Positions 24,667 to 34,227 of a stretch of 64,000 bases of DNA are shown here, in pieces. The notes beneath the pieces are model-generated. The model did not search any database. It worked only from the letters and a program-made list of their open reading frames with translations, and was not told the DNA's origin. Both the position numbers and the translations under genes were made by a program. The stretch is taken from assembly GCA_046297695.1 (NCBI GenBank), contig JBKBHF010000009.1, positions 32,651-96,650 of the forward strand, read 5' to 3'. Origin of the DNA: Permianibacter sp046297695 (lineage in GTDB: Bacteria > Pseudomonadota > Gammaproteobacteria > Enterobacterales > Permianibacteraceae). Numbering within the stretch: position 1 is the stretch's first letter; each line of letters begins with the position of its first letter.

Positions 24667-27535
24667 ATTCCGATTTCCCGTAACGCGCCGGTTGCAGTTG
24701 CCGCAATGCGGTCAGGCTGCGCTCCGTCCAGCTGTTATAGACACCCTCTTTGACGTAGCCAAGGTTGGCGGTGAAAAACTCGATGGCAGTGTCTTCGAAC
24801 GGCAGCGCCTGCTCTTCGAGCAAGACGTTGTACTCATCGAGCGCATCGGCGTCGAGCCCTTTTGGCCGCTCCGACTCCATCAGTGCACGCGCCAACAAGC
24901 GATACAGCTCGCCGATACGATAGGTCGCGGCAGTCGTGTATTCCGCGACCGCATAAGCATTGACTTTCTCATAGGCTTTGAGCGCGGTTTGCAACGCTTG
25001 TCGTTTGGCCGCCAGCGTCTTTTTCAGTGGCAGCTTCAAGCCCAGTTTTTCGTACTCGGCAAAGCTCGGCTCGGCGAGCGCAAAAGCAGCCTCCGCCACC
25101 AGGGCGAGCTGACGCGGCGTTTTCTCGCTGCGATCGGCATCGTGCGCGCTGACGAGCTCACGCCGCAAGCGATCGCGCTCAGCGGCTTTGCCTTCCCGGT
25201 CGAAATAGCTGATGAGCCGCGCCCGCGCTTCTTGCGCTTCGGCAAACGGCTGCGGGAAACGCTTCAGGTAATCCTGCCAGATGGCGATGGCCGCCGCTTC
25301 GTTACCGGCTTTCTGCTGAAATTCGGCGGCCCGCAACAACGCGGCCCGGGCAAACTCCGGATCGTTGCTGCTCTTGCTCAGCGCGACATACTCTGCTGCC
25401 GCTGCCGGCCAGTTCTGCGCCTGTTCGTGGGCGTAGGCCAGCTTTTCGGCAACACCGGCCGCAAGCGGATGCTTGCTGAACTGCTGACGGAACTGTTCCA
25501 GCACGCTCACCGCGCGGCCCCAGTCGGCCAGTTCCAGCAATAACGCCGCCGCATCATATTCGGCATTGGCGCGAACCGGCGACTGCGGCTCGATCTGCCC
25601 CAGGCGCAGGAAATGTTCGATCGCCTGTCGCTTGTCATTGGCGGCGAGTGCCGGATCGGCCTGCGTGGCGGCGGCCTTCATCGCCGCTTCGCCCTGCTTG
25701 TAAATGGCTTGACTGCGCCGCTCGCGGAACTGGGCAATGGTCTTGGCATCGAAACCCGGCATCCGCAATGCATCGGTGTAGCCCTGCTCTGCCGCGACAT
25801 AACGGCCCAAATCAAATTCACCGTTGGCGATCACGGTGCGCGCCTCACGTTGCTGCGCCGGGGTCGATTGATCGAGCACCAGCATTTGCCGGGCACTGGT
25901 GACGGCGCCGGCCAGATCATTGCTGGCCAACTGCCAGCTGATCACTTGCGACAACACGGTTGGTGCCTTGCTGTTGTCCGCAAATGCCGTCGCATAGCGC
26001 AGACCAGAGCGAACGCCTTCTTTTTGCCAGCGGCTCATCGCTTCCGCATCGGGCTGCTGGCCCTTGATCGCCTTGCCGGCATAATCCAGACCACTCGCCT
26101 GTCGCAGCAGCAATGAATAACTGGCAAGCGCTGCGTATCCAGCCGGCTCGCTCTTGCCATGCGCCGGATAGTCATAGGCCACTTTTTCGAATTCGATCGC
26201 GGCTTCCGCCGGCGCCTTGGCGTCAAACAAGGCTTCGGCCAGCAGGAAATGCAGGGCCGGCGCTTCCGGCTCGGTCGGGAAGGTGTCGAGATACTCGCGA
26301 TACCAATTGGCACTGGTGCGAAAATCTGCCGGCAATTTGCTCTTCTGTGCCACCGCGTGATAGTGGGTGGCGACGTCACGAATATGGCCTTTTAACTGCG
26401 GCAGCAAGGCATCGCGCGCCGGACCGCGGGCACGCGCCCAGAATTCGCTGCGCCGGCCATAGCGTGACGCGAACTCCTCTTTCGCCGGCAAAACCAGCGT
26501 CGGGAAATTGCCGCGTTGGTAAGTTTCAATGATCGCGGAGGAAAATGCCGGCGCTTCGTCGTGCAGCGGCCGTTCGCTGACGAACATGCGGTAGGTGTCG
26601 GCCGCGTCTTTGAACCGTTCCTGCGACAGATAAAGATCGGCCAAGGCCCGATAAACATCCGGCTCGTAGGTTTTTTCGCCGGCTTTGCCGAACCACTCGC
26701 GCACACTGGCCGGGCCATCCTGATTGGCAAACGACAGCGCCGTCACCCGCAAGGTATCACTGCGCAGCTCGCGCAGCTGGGCGTCACCCTCGTTGGCGCG
26801 GCGCAGCCGCTCGAGCAGCGGGATGAAATCGTCCAGCGCCAGATCGAAATTATTGCGCTTGTAACGGGTCCAGCCGCGCTTGTACTGGGCCTGATCAAAA
26901 TAGGTGGTATTGCCAGCATCGAGCACGGCGCCATAGGCGGCCTCCGCCTCTGCCCACTGGCGCGCAACAAAAGCCGCTTCACCGCGCCGGAACTGCGCCT
27001 CGGCCGACTGCGGGTCCTGCGGAAACTCCGTTGCCAACATGGCCAATGCTTCCAGCGAGGCATCGCGCTCCGCTTGCAGATCATGGGCCTTGGCGAGCTG
27101 GTAATAGACGCCGGCGCGGTCACCGTAATCCGGAAATTCACGCAACAGCTGGCGGTACAACACGATGGCTTTGTCGAAGCTCGCATCGCGCTCGCCAGCG
27201 CTGAGCTGACTGATGTCGCCATCGGCTTCTGCCAACGCCTTTGCTTCTGCCTGACGCAGTGTCAGATCGGCCAGGCGGCGCAGCGCTTCGGCCTTGACCT
27301 TGCCTTGCGCCTGCTGCTCGAGCAAACGCTGATAACTGGCCTTGGCTTCATCAGACGACACTTTCGGCAACGGCGCCGCTGGCGGCAGACGCTTGACCGT
27401 CGACAATGACGCCAGGGTCGGCTCCTGCGGGCCTTCGTCTTCTTCCGGCAGGCTGGCACAGCCAGTCAGAACCAGCGCCCACAACAGCACCGATGCCCGC
27501 AACGGGCGTCTGGGAATGGCAGGCCACGTGGTCAC
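24647..27535 (-). CDS. Large TPR lipoprotein, GltD/AgmU-like in architecture
   Basis: A 962-residue lipoprotein (lipobox ending VLTGC) built almost entirely of TPR-like helical repeats, such as AIVLYRQLLREFPDYGDRAG and AYGAVLDAGNTTYFDQA. It should be a periplasmic scaffold. GTG at 27535 overlaps the TGA of the upstream gene (GTGA); longer starts would precede the signal peptide by an improbable stretch. In the Agl-Glt machine a large TPR protein of this kind is part of the periplasmic core; homology is suggested by gene order, not proven here. Confidence 0.75.
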   Translation of the reverse strand: MTTWPAIPRRPLRASVLLWALVLTGCASLPEEDEGPQEPTLASLSTVKRLPPAAPLPKVSSDEAKASYQRLLEQQAQGKVKAEALRRLADLTLRQAEAKALAEADGDISQLSAGERDASFDKAIVLYRQLLREFPDYGDRAGVYYQLAKAHDLQAERDASLEALAMLATEFPQDPQSAEAQFRRGEAAFVARQWAEAEAAYGAVLDAGNTTYFDQAQYKRGWTRYKRNNFDLALDDFIPLLERLRRANEGDAQLRELRSDTLRVTALSFANQDGPASVREWFGKAGEKTYEPDVYRALADLYLSQERFKDAADTYRMFVSERPLHDEAPAFSSAIIETYQRGNFPTLVLPAKEEFASRYGRRSEFWARARGPARDALLPQLKGHIRDVATHYHAVAQKSKLPADFRTSANWYREYLDTFPTEPEAPALHFLLAEALFDAKAPAEAAIEFEKVAYDYPAHGKSEPAGYAALASYSLLLRQASGLDYAGKAIKGQQPDAEAMSRWQKEGVRSGLRYATAFADNSKAPTVLSQVISWQLASNDLAGAVTSARQMLVLDQSTPAQQREARTVIANGEFDLGRYVAAEQGYTDALRMPGFDAKTIAQFRERRSQAIYKQGEAAMKAAATQADPALAANDKRQAIEHFLRLGQIEPQSPVRANAEYDAAALLLELADWGRAVSVLEQFRQQFSKHPLAAGVAEKLAYAHEQAQNWPAAAAEYVALSKSSNDPEFARAALLRAAEFQQKAGNEAAAIAIWQDYLKRFPQPFAEAQEARARLISYFDREGKAAERDRLRRELVSAHDADRSEKTPRQLALVAEAAFALAEPSFAEYEKLGLKLPLKKTLAAKRQALQTALKAYEKVNAYAVAEYTTAATYRIGELYRLLARALMESERPKGLDADALDEYNVLLEEQALPFEDTAIEFFTANLGYVKEGVYNSWTERSLTALRQLQPARYGKSEYVEAQF

Positions 27536-29409
27536 GATGCGCCCCCGGGTGACAGACTGGCTTTGTCTTGCAGACGCGCCAACGCCAACTGGGCTTGCAG
27601 CCGGTATTCGGCGAGTTGCTGGCGCCAACGTTTGAGCTCACTTTCGGCCTGACGCTGCAGGCGCAGCGCTTCATTTTGCATCAGCGTTTCCGCCCGTTTG
27701 AGCAGGCCATCGGCGCCGCCTTGTTGCCGGGCAATGCGCTCACCAAACGTGGCAAAACGATTGGCCGCGACATCGCGGGCAGCCAACAACCGCGCCCGCC
27801 CCTGCGTCAATTCGGCGACCGCGTGCTCGGCCTCGCGCAGCGCACGCCGCTGTTGCCACTGCCGCGGCGCGCTGTCGTGAATGATGTCGAAGAGCTGGAC
27901 CCCGGCGACGAGCCGCACCCGTTCCTGCTCTTTGAGCATGGGTCCCCGCTTGGCCTGCAACCGCGCCAAGCTCGCTTCGACGCGCTGCAAACGCTGCAGC
28001 CGGGCGCGTTCTTTTTCGGTCGCCAACAACGACCAGTTCGCCAGTTGCTGGGCGTTTTCCACGGCACTGCGCAGCGACGCCAGCCGGCCTTCGTAAACGC
28101 TCATGTCCAGCTGGGTGAGCATCTGCTCGACGTTGGGCGCCCGCTCGCTGTAGCGCTGCTGATGGTTGCGCAGCATTTCATCGTAAATGGGCAATGCCCG
28201 CTGCCAGTTCGCCAGCACCTCGCGCAGGCGCAGCAGATCGCGATAACGGCGCAAACTTTCACTGAAATCGTGACTGCTCAGCAACCGGCCCAGATACAGC
28301 GCTTCGCCGCGACCCTGACTTTGCAATTGGCTCAAGGCGGCATCGGCACTGAGCGCCGGCAACAGACTGGCAAGCTCGCCGTTGCCGATCGCGAGCAAGG
28401 CCGCGTCGACCTTGCCGAGCTCCGCTTCATAGGCTTGCAGCGCCGATTGATAGCCAGCAAGCGCATCCGGCAAGGCATTCAAACTTTGGTAGGCAAACGG
28501 CACCGCGAGACGCGCTTCCTGCACCGGCAAATCGGCCGGTTGCCGCGACACGAGCTCTAGCCAAGGCGTCAGCGCCTGCGCGTACAAACCATTTTGGGCA
28601 TAGGCCCAACCGAGCCCAAGCAAAGCGGAATTGGCATATGGCCCGGCCAAACGGACCCGCAGCAACTGCTCGCGCGCGGCTGCGGCGTTCTGCTGCCGTA
28701 GCTGATCGTAACCCAGAGCAAGATAAGTGCGATCGCGCAGGCTGCGGGCGATCGGATCACGCGCGGGTTTTGCCAGCAGGGTCGCGAAACTTTGCTGCGC
28801 CAGCTCGTGCTGCTTTTGTTGCAGCTGGGCGACACCGAGATTGAACAGCGCATAGCGGGCGCCGTCGCCATCGCTGCCGACGGTTGCAAGCGCTGCGGCA
28901 GCACCGACGCCATCTCCGCGCGCCAGCAGAATATTGGCGCGCATCAGCGCGACTTCATCGCGCAGAGCACCGTCGGCAAGCGGCGGCAGGGCATCGAGCC
29001 GGCGCAGGCTGCCGTCGAGATCATTGGCGCGATAGCGCACTTTGGCCAGGTTGACCAGAACCTGTTCGCGCACGGCCGCGGGCAACACATCCTTGAGCGC
29101 GCCGGTCAGCACCTGCTCAGATTCGTTGAGCATGCCGTACTGCAATTGCAGGCTGCCGAGCAGCGCCTTGCCAGCCTGCTCATGTTCGCCGAGCTGCTGA
29201 CGGCTTTCCGCCACCATCAGGGCAGTCAGCGCGGCAAATTGATCGCGGCGGTAGTGTTCAAAGAGCGCGTTGCCGAACGGCAACGCACGCACGGTCATCG
29301 GTGCCCGCCAATCGAAAGCCGGCGCCGGCGTGGCCGCCTCCTCGGCGGCCAACGGCAAACTGGCGATCAGCGCGCCGACCAGCCAGCCGCGCGGAAACAG
29401 GGCGCGCAT
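27532..29409 (-). CDS. Exported TPR/coiled-coil protein
   Basis: A 625-residue protein with an N-terminal signal peptide (GWLVGALIASLPLAAEE). TPR-like helical repeats fill residues about 50-340, and a long Gln/Arg/Leu-rich coiled-coil half runs from 400 to 615. I use ATG at 29409, which overlaps the upstream TAA (TAATG); an ATG six bases earlier is possible. No family name can be given with certainty. It is co-transcribed with the other TPR, ExbB and ExbD genes. Confidence 0.7.
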   Translation of the reverse strand: MRALFPRGWLVGALIASLPLAAEEAATPAPAFDWRAPMTVRALPFGNALFEHYRRDQFAALTALMVAESRQQLGEHEQAGKALLGSLQLQYGMLNESEQVLTGALKDVLPAAVREQVLVNLAKVRYRANDLDGSLRRLDALPPLADGALRDEVALMRANILLARGDGVGAAAALATVGSDGDGARYALFNLGVAQLQQKQHELAQQSFATLLAKPARDPIARSLRDRTYLALGYDQLRQQNAAAAREQLLRVRLAGPYANSALLGLGWAYAQNGLYAQALTPWLELVSRQPADLPVQEARLAVPFAYQSLNALPDALAGYQSALQAYEAELGKVDAALLAIGNGELASLLPALSADAALSQLQSQGRGEALYLGRLLSSHDFSESLRRYRDLLRLREVLANWQRALPIYDEMLRNHQQRYSERAPNVEQMLTQLDMSVYEGRLASLRSAVENAQQLANWSLLATEKERARLQRLQRVEASLARLQAKRGPMLKEQERVRLVAGVQLFDIIHDSAPRQWQQRRALREAEHAVAELTQGRARLLAARDVAANRFATFGERIARQQGGADGLLKRAETLMQNEALRLQRQAESELKRWRQQLAEYRLQAQLALARLQDKASLSPGGAS

Positions 29410-29954
29410 TACCATTCGCGAACAGTGAAGTTGGCTTGCTGTTTGGCCGCATCATCGCTGATGCGCAGTTCGACGAACTTGGCCCCGGTTTCCTTGACGA
29501 AGCGCAGTGACGTGGCGCGGGTGAACTCACGCTGTTCCGGGCCGTAGCCGGTAAACACCGCAACCAGTTCGTGCTCGCCGGCGGTCAGGTTGCCGACGTA
29601 CAGGCGATGGACACCGCCGCGACGTAGCGCGTCCAGATCACGCTCGGTATAGAGGTAATGGCTGAGCTCATCACCGTCGATGCTGAGCTTGACCGCATCC
29701 GGGCGGAAAAACTGGCCGACGTCGAGCGAGACAAATACGGCAACCTGGGTCGAGGCAGGGAATAGCAGGTCTTCTTCAAGGATGAACAGATCACGATTGA
29801 GCTGCAGCACTTCTTTTTTCAGCGCTTCCAGCTCATCCGTCGCGGCGGCACTGTCCTGGGCCGAGACCGGCACCATCAGTCCGAACAACACCATAACGGC
29901 CAAAACCACGCCGGCCACACGGGTGCCGGTCAACCGCAAACCACTTTCGAACAC
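29409..29954 (-). CDS. Exported beta-rich protein heading the ExbB/TPR operon
   Basis: A 181-residue protein with an N-terminal signal peptide or anchor (VAGVVLAVMVLFGLMVPVSAQ). A short helical segment (ELEALKKEVLQLNRDLFILEED) precedes a beta-rich domain with AVFVSLDVGQFF, VKLSIDGDELSHYLY and GEHELVAVFTGYGP. GTG at 29954 has AAGGAG seven bases upstream and is preferred over the ATG at 29996. It is the first gene of the ten-gene operon that runs to apbE. Function is unknown. Confidence 0.72.
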   Translation of the reverse strand: MFESGLRLTGTRVAGVVLAVMVLFGLMVPVSAQDSAAATDELEALKKEVLQLNRDLFILEEDLLFPASTQVAVFVSLDVGQFFRPDAVKLSIDGDELSHYLYTERDLDALRRGGVHRLYVGNLTAGEHELVAVFTGYGPEQREFTRATSLRFVKETGAKFVELRISDDAAKQQANFTVREW

Positions 29955-30094
29955 GCCTTCTCTCCTTGGCCCTTGCGTCAACTGTGACGCAGGCACCGTG
30001 CAGTATGCGGATTATGTCCGCTTGTGGACACGGCTGGCTGGACGTGGCGCACAAATTTCTGGGCGAGCGTCACAAACCGACGACAGGGTATCCA

Positions 30095-30556
30095 TCAGAA
30101 CGTTGGATCAATTTTGCGCAACGCCAGCTGCAAGCTCGCTTCGGTTTGCGGCCCCAGCAGCGGACCGTGCACCTGACCGTCCGGATCGATCAGCCAGGTA
30201 GCCGGCAAGCCGGTCGGCCGACTGAACGGTAACTGTGGCGCCGGCTCGCTGGCAATGACCGGAATCGGCACCTGCAAACGTTCGACCTGCGCTTTCAACT
30301 CGGCCAGCACCGGGGCATCAAAATTGACCCCCAAAACTGTCACTTCATCTGCATGTTCTGCAGCGAAGCGCGCCAGCTCCGGCAGCTCGCGCCGGCACGG
30401 CTCGCACCACTCGGCCCAGTAATTCACCACCAGCCAGCGCCCGCGAAAATCCGCCAGCCGATGCTCGCTGCCATCCAACAGGCGGAAATCGGGTTCGCCG
30501 GGACAGCCGAGCAGACCGATCGCAATGGTGCAGACCAACGCTAAGCGTTTGAACAT
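30095..30556 (-). CDS. TlpA-like thioredoxin-fold lipoprotein
   Basis: A 153-residue protein with a lipoprotein signal (IGLLGC) and a thioredoxin/TlpA domain with the redox motif WCEPC in VVNYWAEWCEPCRRELPEL. A cis-Pro segment is GLPATWLID. It is likely a membrane-tethered periplasmic thiol reductase, as used in cytochrome c maturation or disulfide reduction. That would suit an organism that makes many c hemes, though no maturation genes are adjacent. It is divergent from the gene at 30728. Confidence 0.88.
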   Translation of the reverse strand: MFKRLALVCTIAIGLLGCPGEPDFRLLDGSEHRLADFRGRWLVVNYWAEWCEPCRRELPELARFAAEHADEVTVLGVNFDAPVLAELKAQVERLQVPIPVIASEPAPQLPFSRPTGLPATWLIDPDGQVHGPLLGPQTEASLQLALRKIDPTF

Positions 30557-30727
30557 ACTAAACTTGTCAACCTAATGATGGCAGTTCGGCACATTGTAAA
30601 TCGCTTGGTCAGTCCGTAAAGTAGCGCAGCCGGTCAATGCCTGCTGGCACTTTCCCGAATCGCCGCCTGCAACCGCCACCCCGGCCCGCCCGTCACGGAT
30701 GACGTCAACGGAGTGAATTGATTACCG

Positions 30728-32425
30728 ATGGACGCTTTGCGCCTGACTTTTCCGACCCAGCAGCAGGGCCAACACCTGCTGGTGGAAACCCGCCCGGATG
30801 CCCTGAAGCACTGGCTGGAGGCCCTGCCCTACGGCGACATGAAGCGGACCGTTCCGCAAGTGGCGCAAGCCCTCGCCAGCCTGAACCGCACCGACATGGC
30901 GGTCGACAAGCGGGCCGAACTGGTCGAGCTGTTCGACCATACCTACGAACTCATCAGCGACTATTACCGCCCGCGCATCGTGCTGCGGCCACGCGGCCAG
31001 CAGTTTGCCGGCCGGGCCGAAAGCGAAGAGCTGCAGCTGCTGACCCGGGAAATGTCGTTTGCCTACAAGATGCTGGTGGTCGGCATCATCGGCAAGCGCA
31101 GCTTCTGGAGCAAGGACAAGCCGCTGGCCCGCGCCATCAACCTGGCCTTGCACTACCTGAGCCTCATCCTGCTTGAGCACTACGAGGCCTATTCCCCGGT
31201 CCCGGTCTATATCTGGCGCGAGCTCAACATGCTCTATGCCTATGCCGCCAAGAACAAGTTGCACCAAGTCGAGGCCATGCCGGAAAACTACAAGCACTGT
31301 CTCGCCACCGCCGAAGACAGTTACGTCCGCGCCTGCCTGATCGCACTCGCCAATCCTTATCAGATGGATCGCGGCGAGCACTGGGAAATGAACAAGTTTC
31401 TGGCGCACTGGGGCGCCTTGGCCGACATCAGCGACAACCCGGATGATTTCAGCAAGCGCAGCTGCTTCGTCATTGATCTGGCCAGCGAGAGCAAACCGCG
31501 CTATGGCGTCAATGCGCTCGAAGACACCGAAGACCCGAATATCCGACTGCTGATCACCCACGAACTGACCCTGAAGATCAGCCGGATGATCGAGCAGCTG
31601 GAGCAGGAACACCAGCTGCCGAGCCCCGGCTTCTATCCGGGGCTCGCGGCCAACGAGGCGCTGAACCTGTTGCAGCGGATGTCCTCGCACTGGGACTTCC
31701 GGGTTGAACGCCACACCCCGCGCTTCCCCATCATCAATCAGCTGGATGTGGTCTGGGGCCTGCCGGCGATTCATCAGGTGCTCAGCTGGCAGGATCCGTT
31801 GTCGCCACACGCCAATCCCGATGCCCGCCGCGCCGATCGGGATCAGCTGAGTCGGCTGCTCGGCGACAAGGCCGGGCCGCTGCGCTGGGACGCCATCAAC
31901 GCCTCCGACGGCGGCATCTGCATCGGCCAGCACCATCACTCGGTCGATAACCTGCGTATCGGCCAGCTTGCGGCGATGCGGGAATACCTGGATGGTCAGC
32001 CGAGCCCGCGCTGGCAGCTCGGCGTGGTCCGCTGGCTGCGCGGCGACAAGCGCAAAGGCACCATGCTCGGGCTGCAGTTCATCAAAGGCGACATTCAGGC
32101 CATCCAGATCCGCGCCCGCAAAGGCAATCGGATTGAAACCAGCGATCAGCCGGCCTTGCTGGTCTCCGGCGAAGAAATGCACGGTTTGTCGAGCCCGACC
32201 GTGGTCGCCCAGCGCGGCCTGTATCAGGACGGCCGACCGCTGCTGCTCAGCATCGGCGTCGAGTCGCTGTCGGTGCGCGCACGCATGCGCGTGGAAGCAA
32301 CGCCATTGATCGAGCGCTTCTTCTACCAAGTCTATGTGTATGAAGAGGAACCGGAACCGGTACGCAGCGCCGAAGATGACGAGCGCATCACGCTCGACAA
32401 CGTGCCCTTGCCGGGCGATCACTGA
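30728..32425 (+). CDS. Hypothetical protein with possible C-terminal PilZ-like domain
   Basis: A 565-residue soluble protein. The N-terminal 280 residues are helical with ELFDHTYELISDYYRP and YSPVPVYIWRELNMLY segments. The C-terminal part contains WQLGVVRWLRGDKRKGTMLGLQFI, which resembles the beta-barrel core of PilZ (cyclic di-GMP binding) domains, but a clear RxxxR motif is not seen. It may be a c-di-GMP effector or a degenerate relative. It is followed by a strong terminator and is a single-gene unit. The start has only a distant GGAG. Confidence 0.6.
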   Translation: MDALRLTFPTQQQGQHLLVETRPDALKHWLEALPYGDMKRTVPQVAQALASLNRTDMAVDKRAELVELFDHTYELISDYYRPRIVLRPRGQQFAGRAESEELQLLTREMSFAYKMLVVGIIGKRSFWSKDKPLARAINLALHYLSLILLEHYEAYSPVPVYIWRELNMLYAYAAKNKLHQVEAMPENYKHCLATAEDSYVRACLIALANPYQMDRGEHWEMNKFLAHWGALADISDNPDDFSKRSCFVIDLASESKPRYGVNALEDTEDPNIRLLITHELTLKISRMIEQLEQEHQLPSPGFYPGLAANEALNLLQRMSSHWDFRVERHTPRFPIINQLDVVWGLPAIHQVLSWQDPLSPHANPDARRADRDQLSRLLGDKAGPLRWDAINASDGGICIGQHHHSVDNLRIGQLAAMREYLDGQPSPRWQLGVVRWLRGDKRKGTMLGLQFIKGDIQAIQIRARKGNRIETSDQPALLVSGEEMHGLSSPTVVAQRGLYQDGRPLLLSIGVESLSVRARMRVEATPLIERFFYQVYVYEEEPEPVRSAEDDERITLDNVPLPGDH

Positions 32426-32441
32426 ACAAGCGCTGCGGGCC

Positions 32442-32475
32442 GATAAAAAACCGACCATCCGGTCGGTTTTTTATC
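32442..32475. terminator. Bidirectional Rho-independent terminator
   Basis: A hairpin CCGACC/GGTCGG (32451-32456 with 32461-32466) is flanked by an A run and a T run. It lies between the convergent genes at 30728-32425 and 32550-33740. Confidence 0.92.
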
Positions 32476-32549
32476 GGCTGTTCGACAACGGCAAGCGGCG
32501 CGTCGCCCAAATGCAGCTGTCGCCGTGAGCAGCTGTCGCCGTGAGACGC

Positions 32550-33740
32550 TCAGCGCAACAGCTCGCGCATCGGCACCGCCAAGGTCTGCTGCACGACACC
32601 GTCGAGCGTTTCCAGTTGCGCCGCCAGCGGATGCTGCGGGCCAAGTGCCTGCCGCACCAATGCTGCCGCCGGCAACCGCCAGGGCAACTGTGCCTGTAGC
32701 TGGTATAGCGTCAGACTGTCGGGATCGCGGGCAAAACACAGTTCGTTTTCCCGCACCCGGCCGATAAACCCCTGGCGCTCCAACTCAGCCAGCACTTCGT
32801 CGGCATTTTCGCTGCCGATTGCCAGCACCACATCGTCGCTGGTGCGCAACACGCCGCGGCGCTGACCGGTCAATATTTCCTGCAGCAGCAGCACCGCGAC
32901 AATGAACGGATCCTGGCTGCGGCCATGGCTCGGCCGATAATGACCGAGTGCGTGGCAGATCTCGGCGCCCAGCAACATGATCGACCAGGATAGATACATC
33001 CAGATCACGAGAATCGGCAGCGCGGCCAGCGCGCCGAAAATCGCCTTGTAGGTCGGCATGGCGGTGACAAACAGACCGAAACCACGCTTGGCGAGCTCAA
33101 ACAGAATGGCGGACACCAGAGCGGCAGAAATCGCATGCCGGGGTTTGACATAACGGTTCGGCACCCAGGCGTACAGGACAAAAAAGCCGAGCGTGGTCAG
33201 CGTCAGCGGCAATACAAACGTCAGCGATGAACGGGCGGCGCCGGCCGCCTCCTTGATGTAGGGCAAGGAGAAAAAGTACGAGCTAATGCCCACGCTCAAG
33301 CCGATCAGCAACGGCCCCAAGGTCAGAATGGCCCAATAGAGCAGCCATTTGCTGCCGAGCCGGCGCGTCGGCCGGCTGCCCCAAATGCCGTTGACCGCAC
33401 GGTCGATCGAGCCCATCAACATCAATGCGGTGATGATCAGTATGACCGCGCCCGCCAGCTGCAGTTGTCCGGCCCGGCCGACAAACTCCAGCACATGGGC
33501 TTTGACCGCGCTGCCGGCGCCGGGCACGAAATGCTCGAACAGGAAATCTTCCAGCGTGCGCCGGGCACCTTTCATTCCCGGCAGCAATTTGAACGTGCTG
33601 ACCATCACGGTCAGCAGGGGCACCAGCGCCAGCAAGCTGGTCAAAGTCAGATTGGCGGCGACCGCCTGACAGCGATCGTGGACATAGCGGCGCAGGACAA
33701 AGCGCAGGAAGCCCCACCACCAGCGCGCGCGTTCTGCCAT
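32550..33740 (-). CDS. YihY/BrkB-family inner-membrane protein
   Basis: A 396-residue protein with about six transmembrane helices. Family motifs are AVAANLTLTSLLALVPLLTV, MLMGSIDRAVNGIWG, VPNRYVKPRHAISAAL and MPTYKAIFGALAALPILVIWMYLSW. A soluble C-terminal tail of about 130 residues follows. YihY proteins were once called RNase BN in error; their real role is unsettled. It is divergent from the arsC-like gene. Confidence 0.9.
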   Translation of the reverse strand: MAERARWWWGFLRFVLRRYVHDRCQAVAANLTLTSLLALVPLLTVMVSTFKLLPGMKGARRTLEDFLFEHFVPGAGSAVKAHVLEFVGRAGQLQLAGAVILIITALMLMGSIDRAVNGIWGSRPTRRLGSKWLLYWAILTLGPLLIGLSVGISSYFFSLPYIKEAAGAARSSLTFVLPLTLTTLGFFVLYAWVPNRYVKPRHAISAALVSAILFELAKRGFGLFVTAMPTYKAIFGALAALPILVIWMYLSWSIMLLGAEICHALGHYRPSHGRSQDPFIVAVLLLQEILTGQRRGVLRTSDDVVLAIGSENADEVLAELERQGFIGRVRENELCFARDPDSLTLYQLQAQLPWRLPAAALVRQALGPQHPLAAQLETLDGVVQQTLAVPMRELLR

Positions 33741-33870
33741 GACTCCGTACTGCTCCCGATCTGTCCGATGCCCGTGCGGTGACGCGCATCGCGTGCGCCC
33801 GCCCTGCTGTGCCGATGCGATTGCCGCCGACGGACTGTTAGAATGCCGGCGAATTGGCGGAGTCTACCAG

Positions 33871-34227
33871 ATGGTCTGGACCATTTATCACAACCCGCGC
33901 TGCAGCAAGTCGCGCGACAGCCTGGCGTTATTGCGCCAACACGGTATCGAACCGAACGTCGTCCACTACCTCGACAACCCTCCGGATGCCGACACCCTGA
34001 GCACATTGCTGCGGCAACTGGCGATACCGGCGCGGCAACTGCTGCGTGATCATGAACCGCCTTACCTCACGCTCGGGCTCGCATCGGTGACTGACGAGGC
34101 CAAGCTGCTTGCTGCGATCGCGCAGCATCCGGTGCTGCTGCAGCGTCCGATCATCAGCAACGGCCGCCGTGCGGTAATCGGTCGGCCACCGGAAAATCTG
34201 TTGCCGCTGTTGTCGGAGGCCCCATGA
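33871..34227 (+). CDS. arsC: ArsC-family arsenate reductase (glutaredoxin type)
   Basis: A 118-residue ArsC-fold protein with the catalytic Cys in IYHNPRCSKSRDSLALL and the anion-site segments VVHYLDNPP and LLQRPIISNGRRAVIGRPPE. It reduces arsenate with glutathione/glutaredoxin in characterised members, although many housekeeping ArsC-like proteins have no proven role in arsenic resistance. No ars regulator or pump is adjacent. GGAG precedes the ATG. Its stop overlaps the wrbA-like start. Confidence 0.9.
   Translation: MVWTIYHNPRCSKSRDSLALLRQHGIEPNVVHYLDNPPDADTLSTLLRQLAIPARQLLRDHEPPYLTLGLASVTDEAKLLAAIAQHPVLLQRPIISNGRRAVIGRPPENLLPLLSEAP

Noticed and set aside
30722..32458. 578-codon minus-strand frame
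   Set aside because: Almost the same span as the plus-strand gene, which has a more natural composition and a terminator at its end; the minus frame has no family-like features and crosses that terminator.
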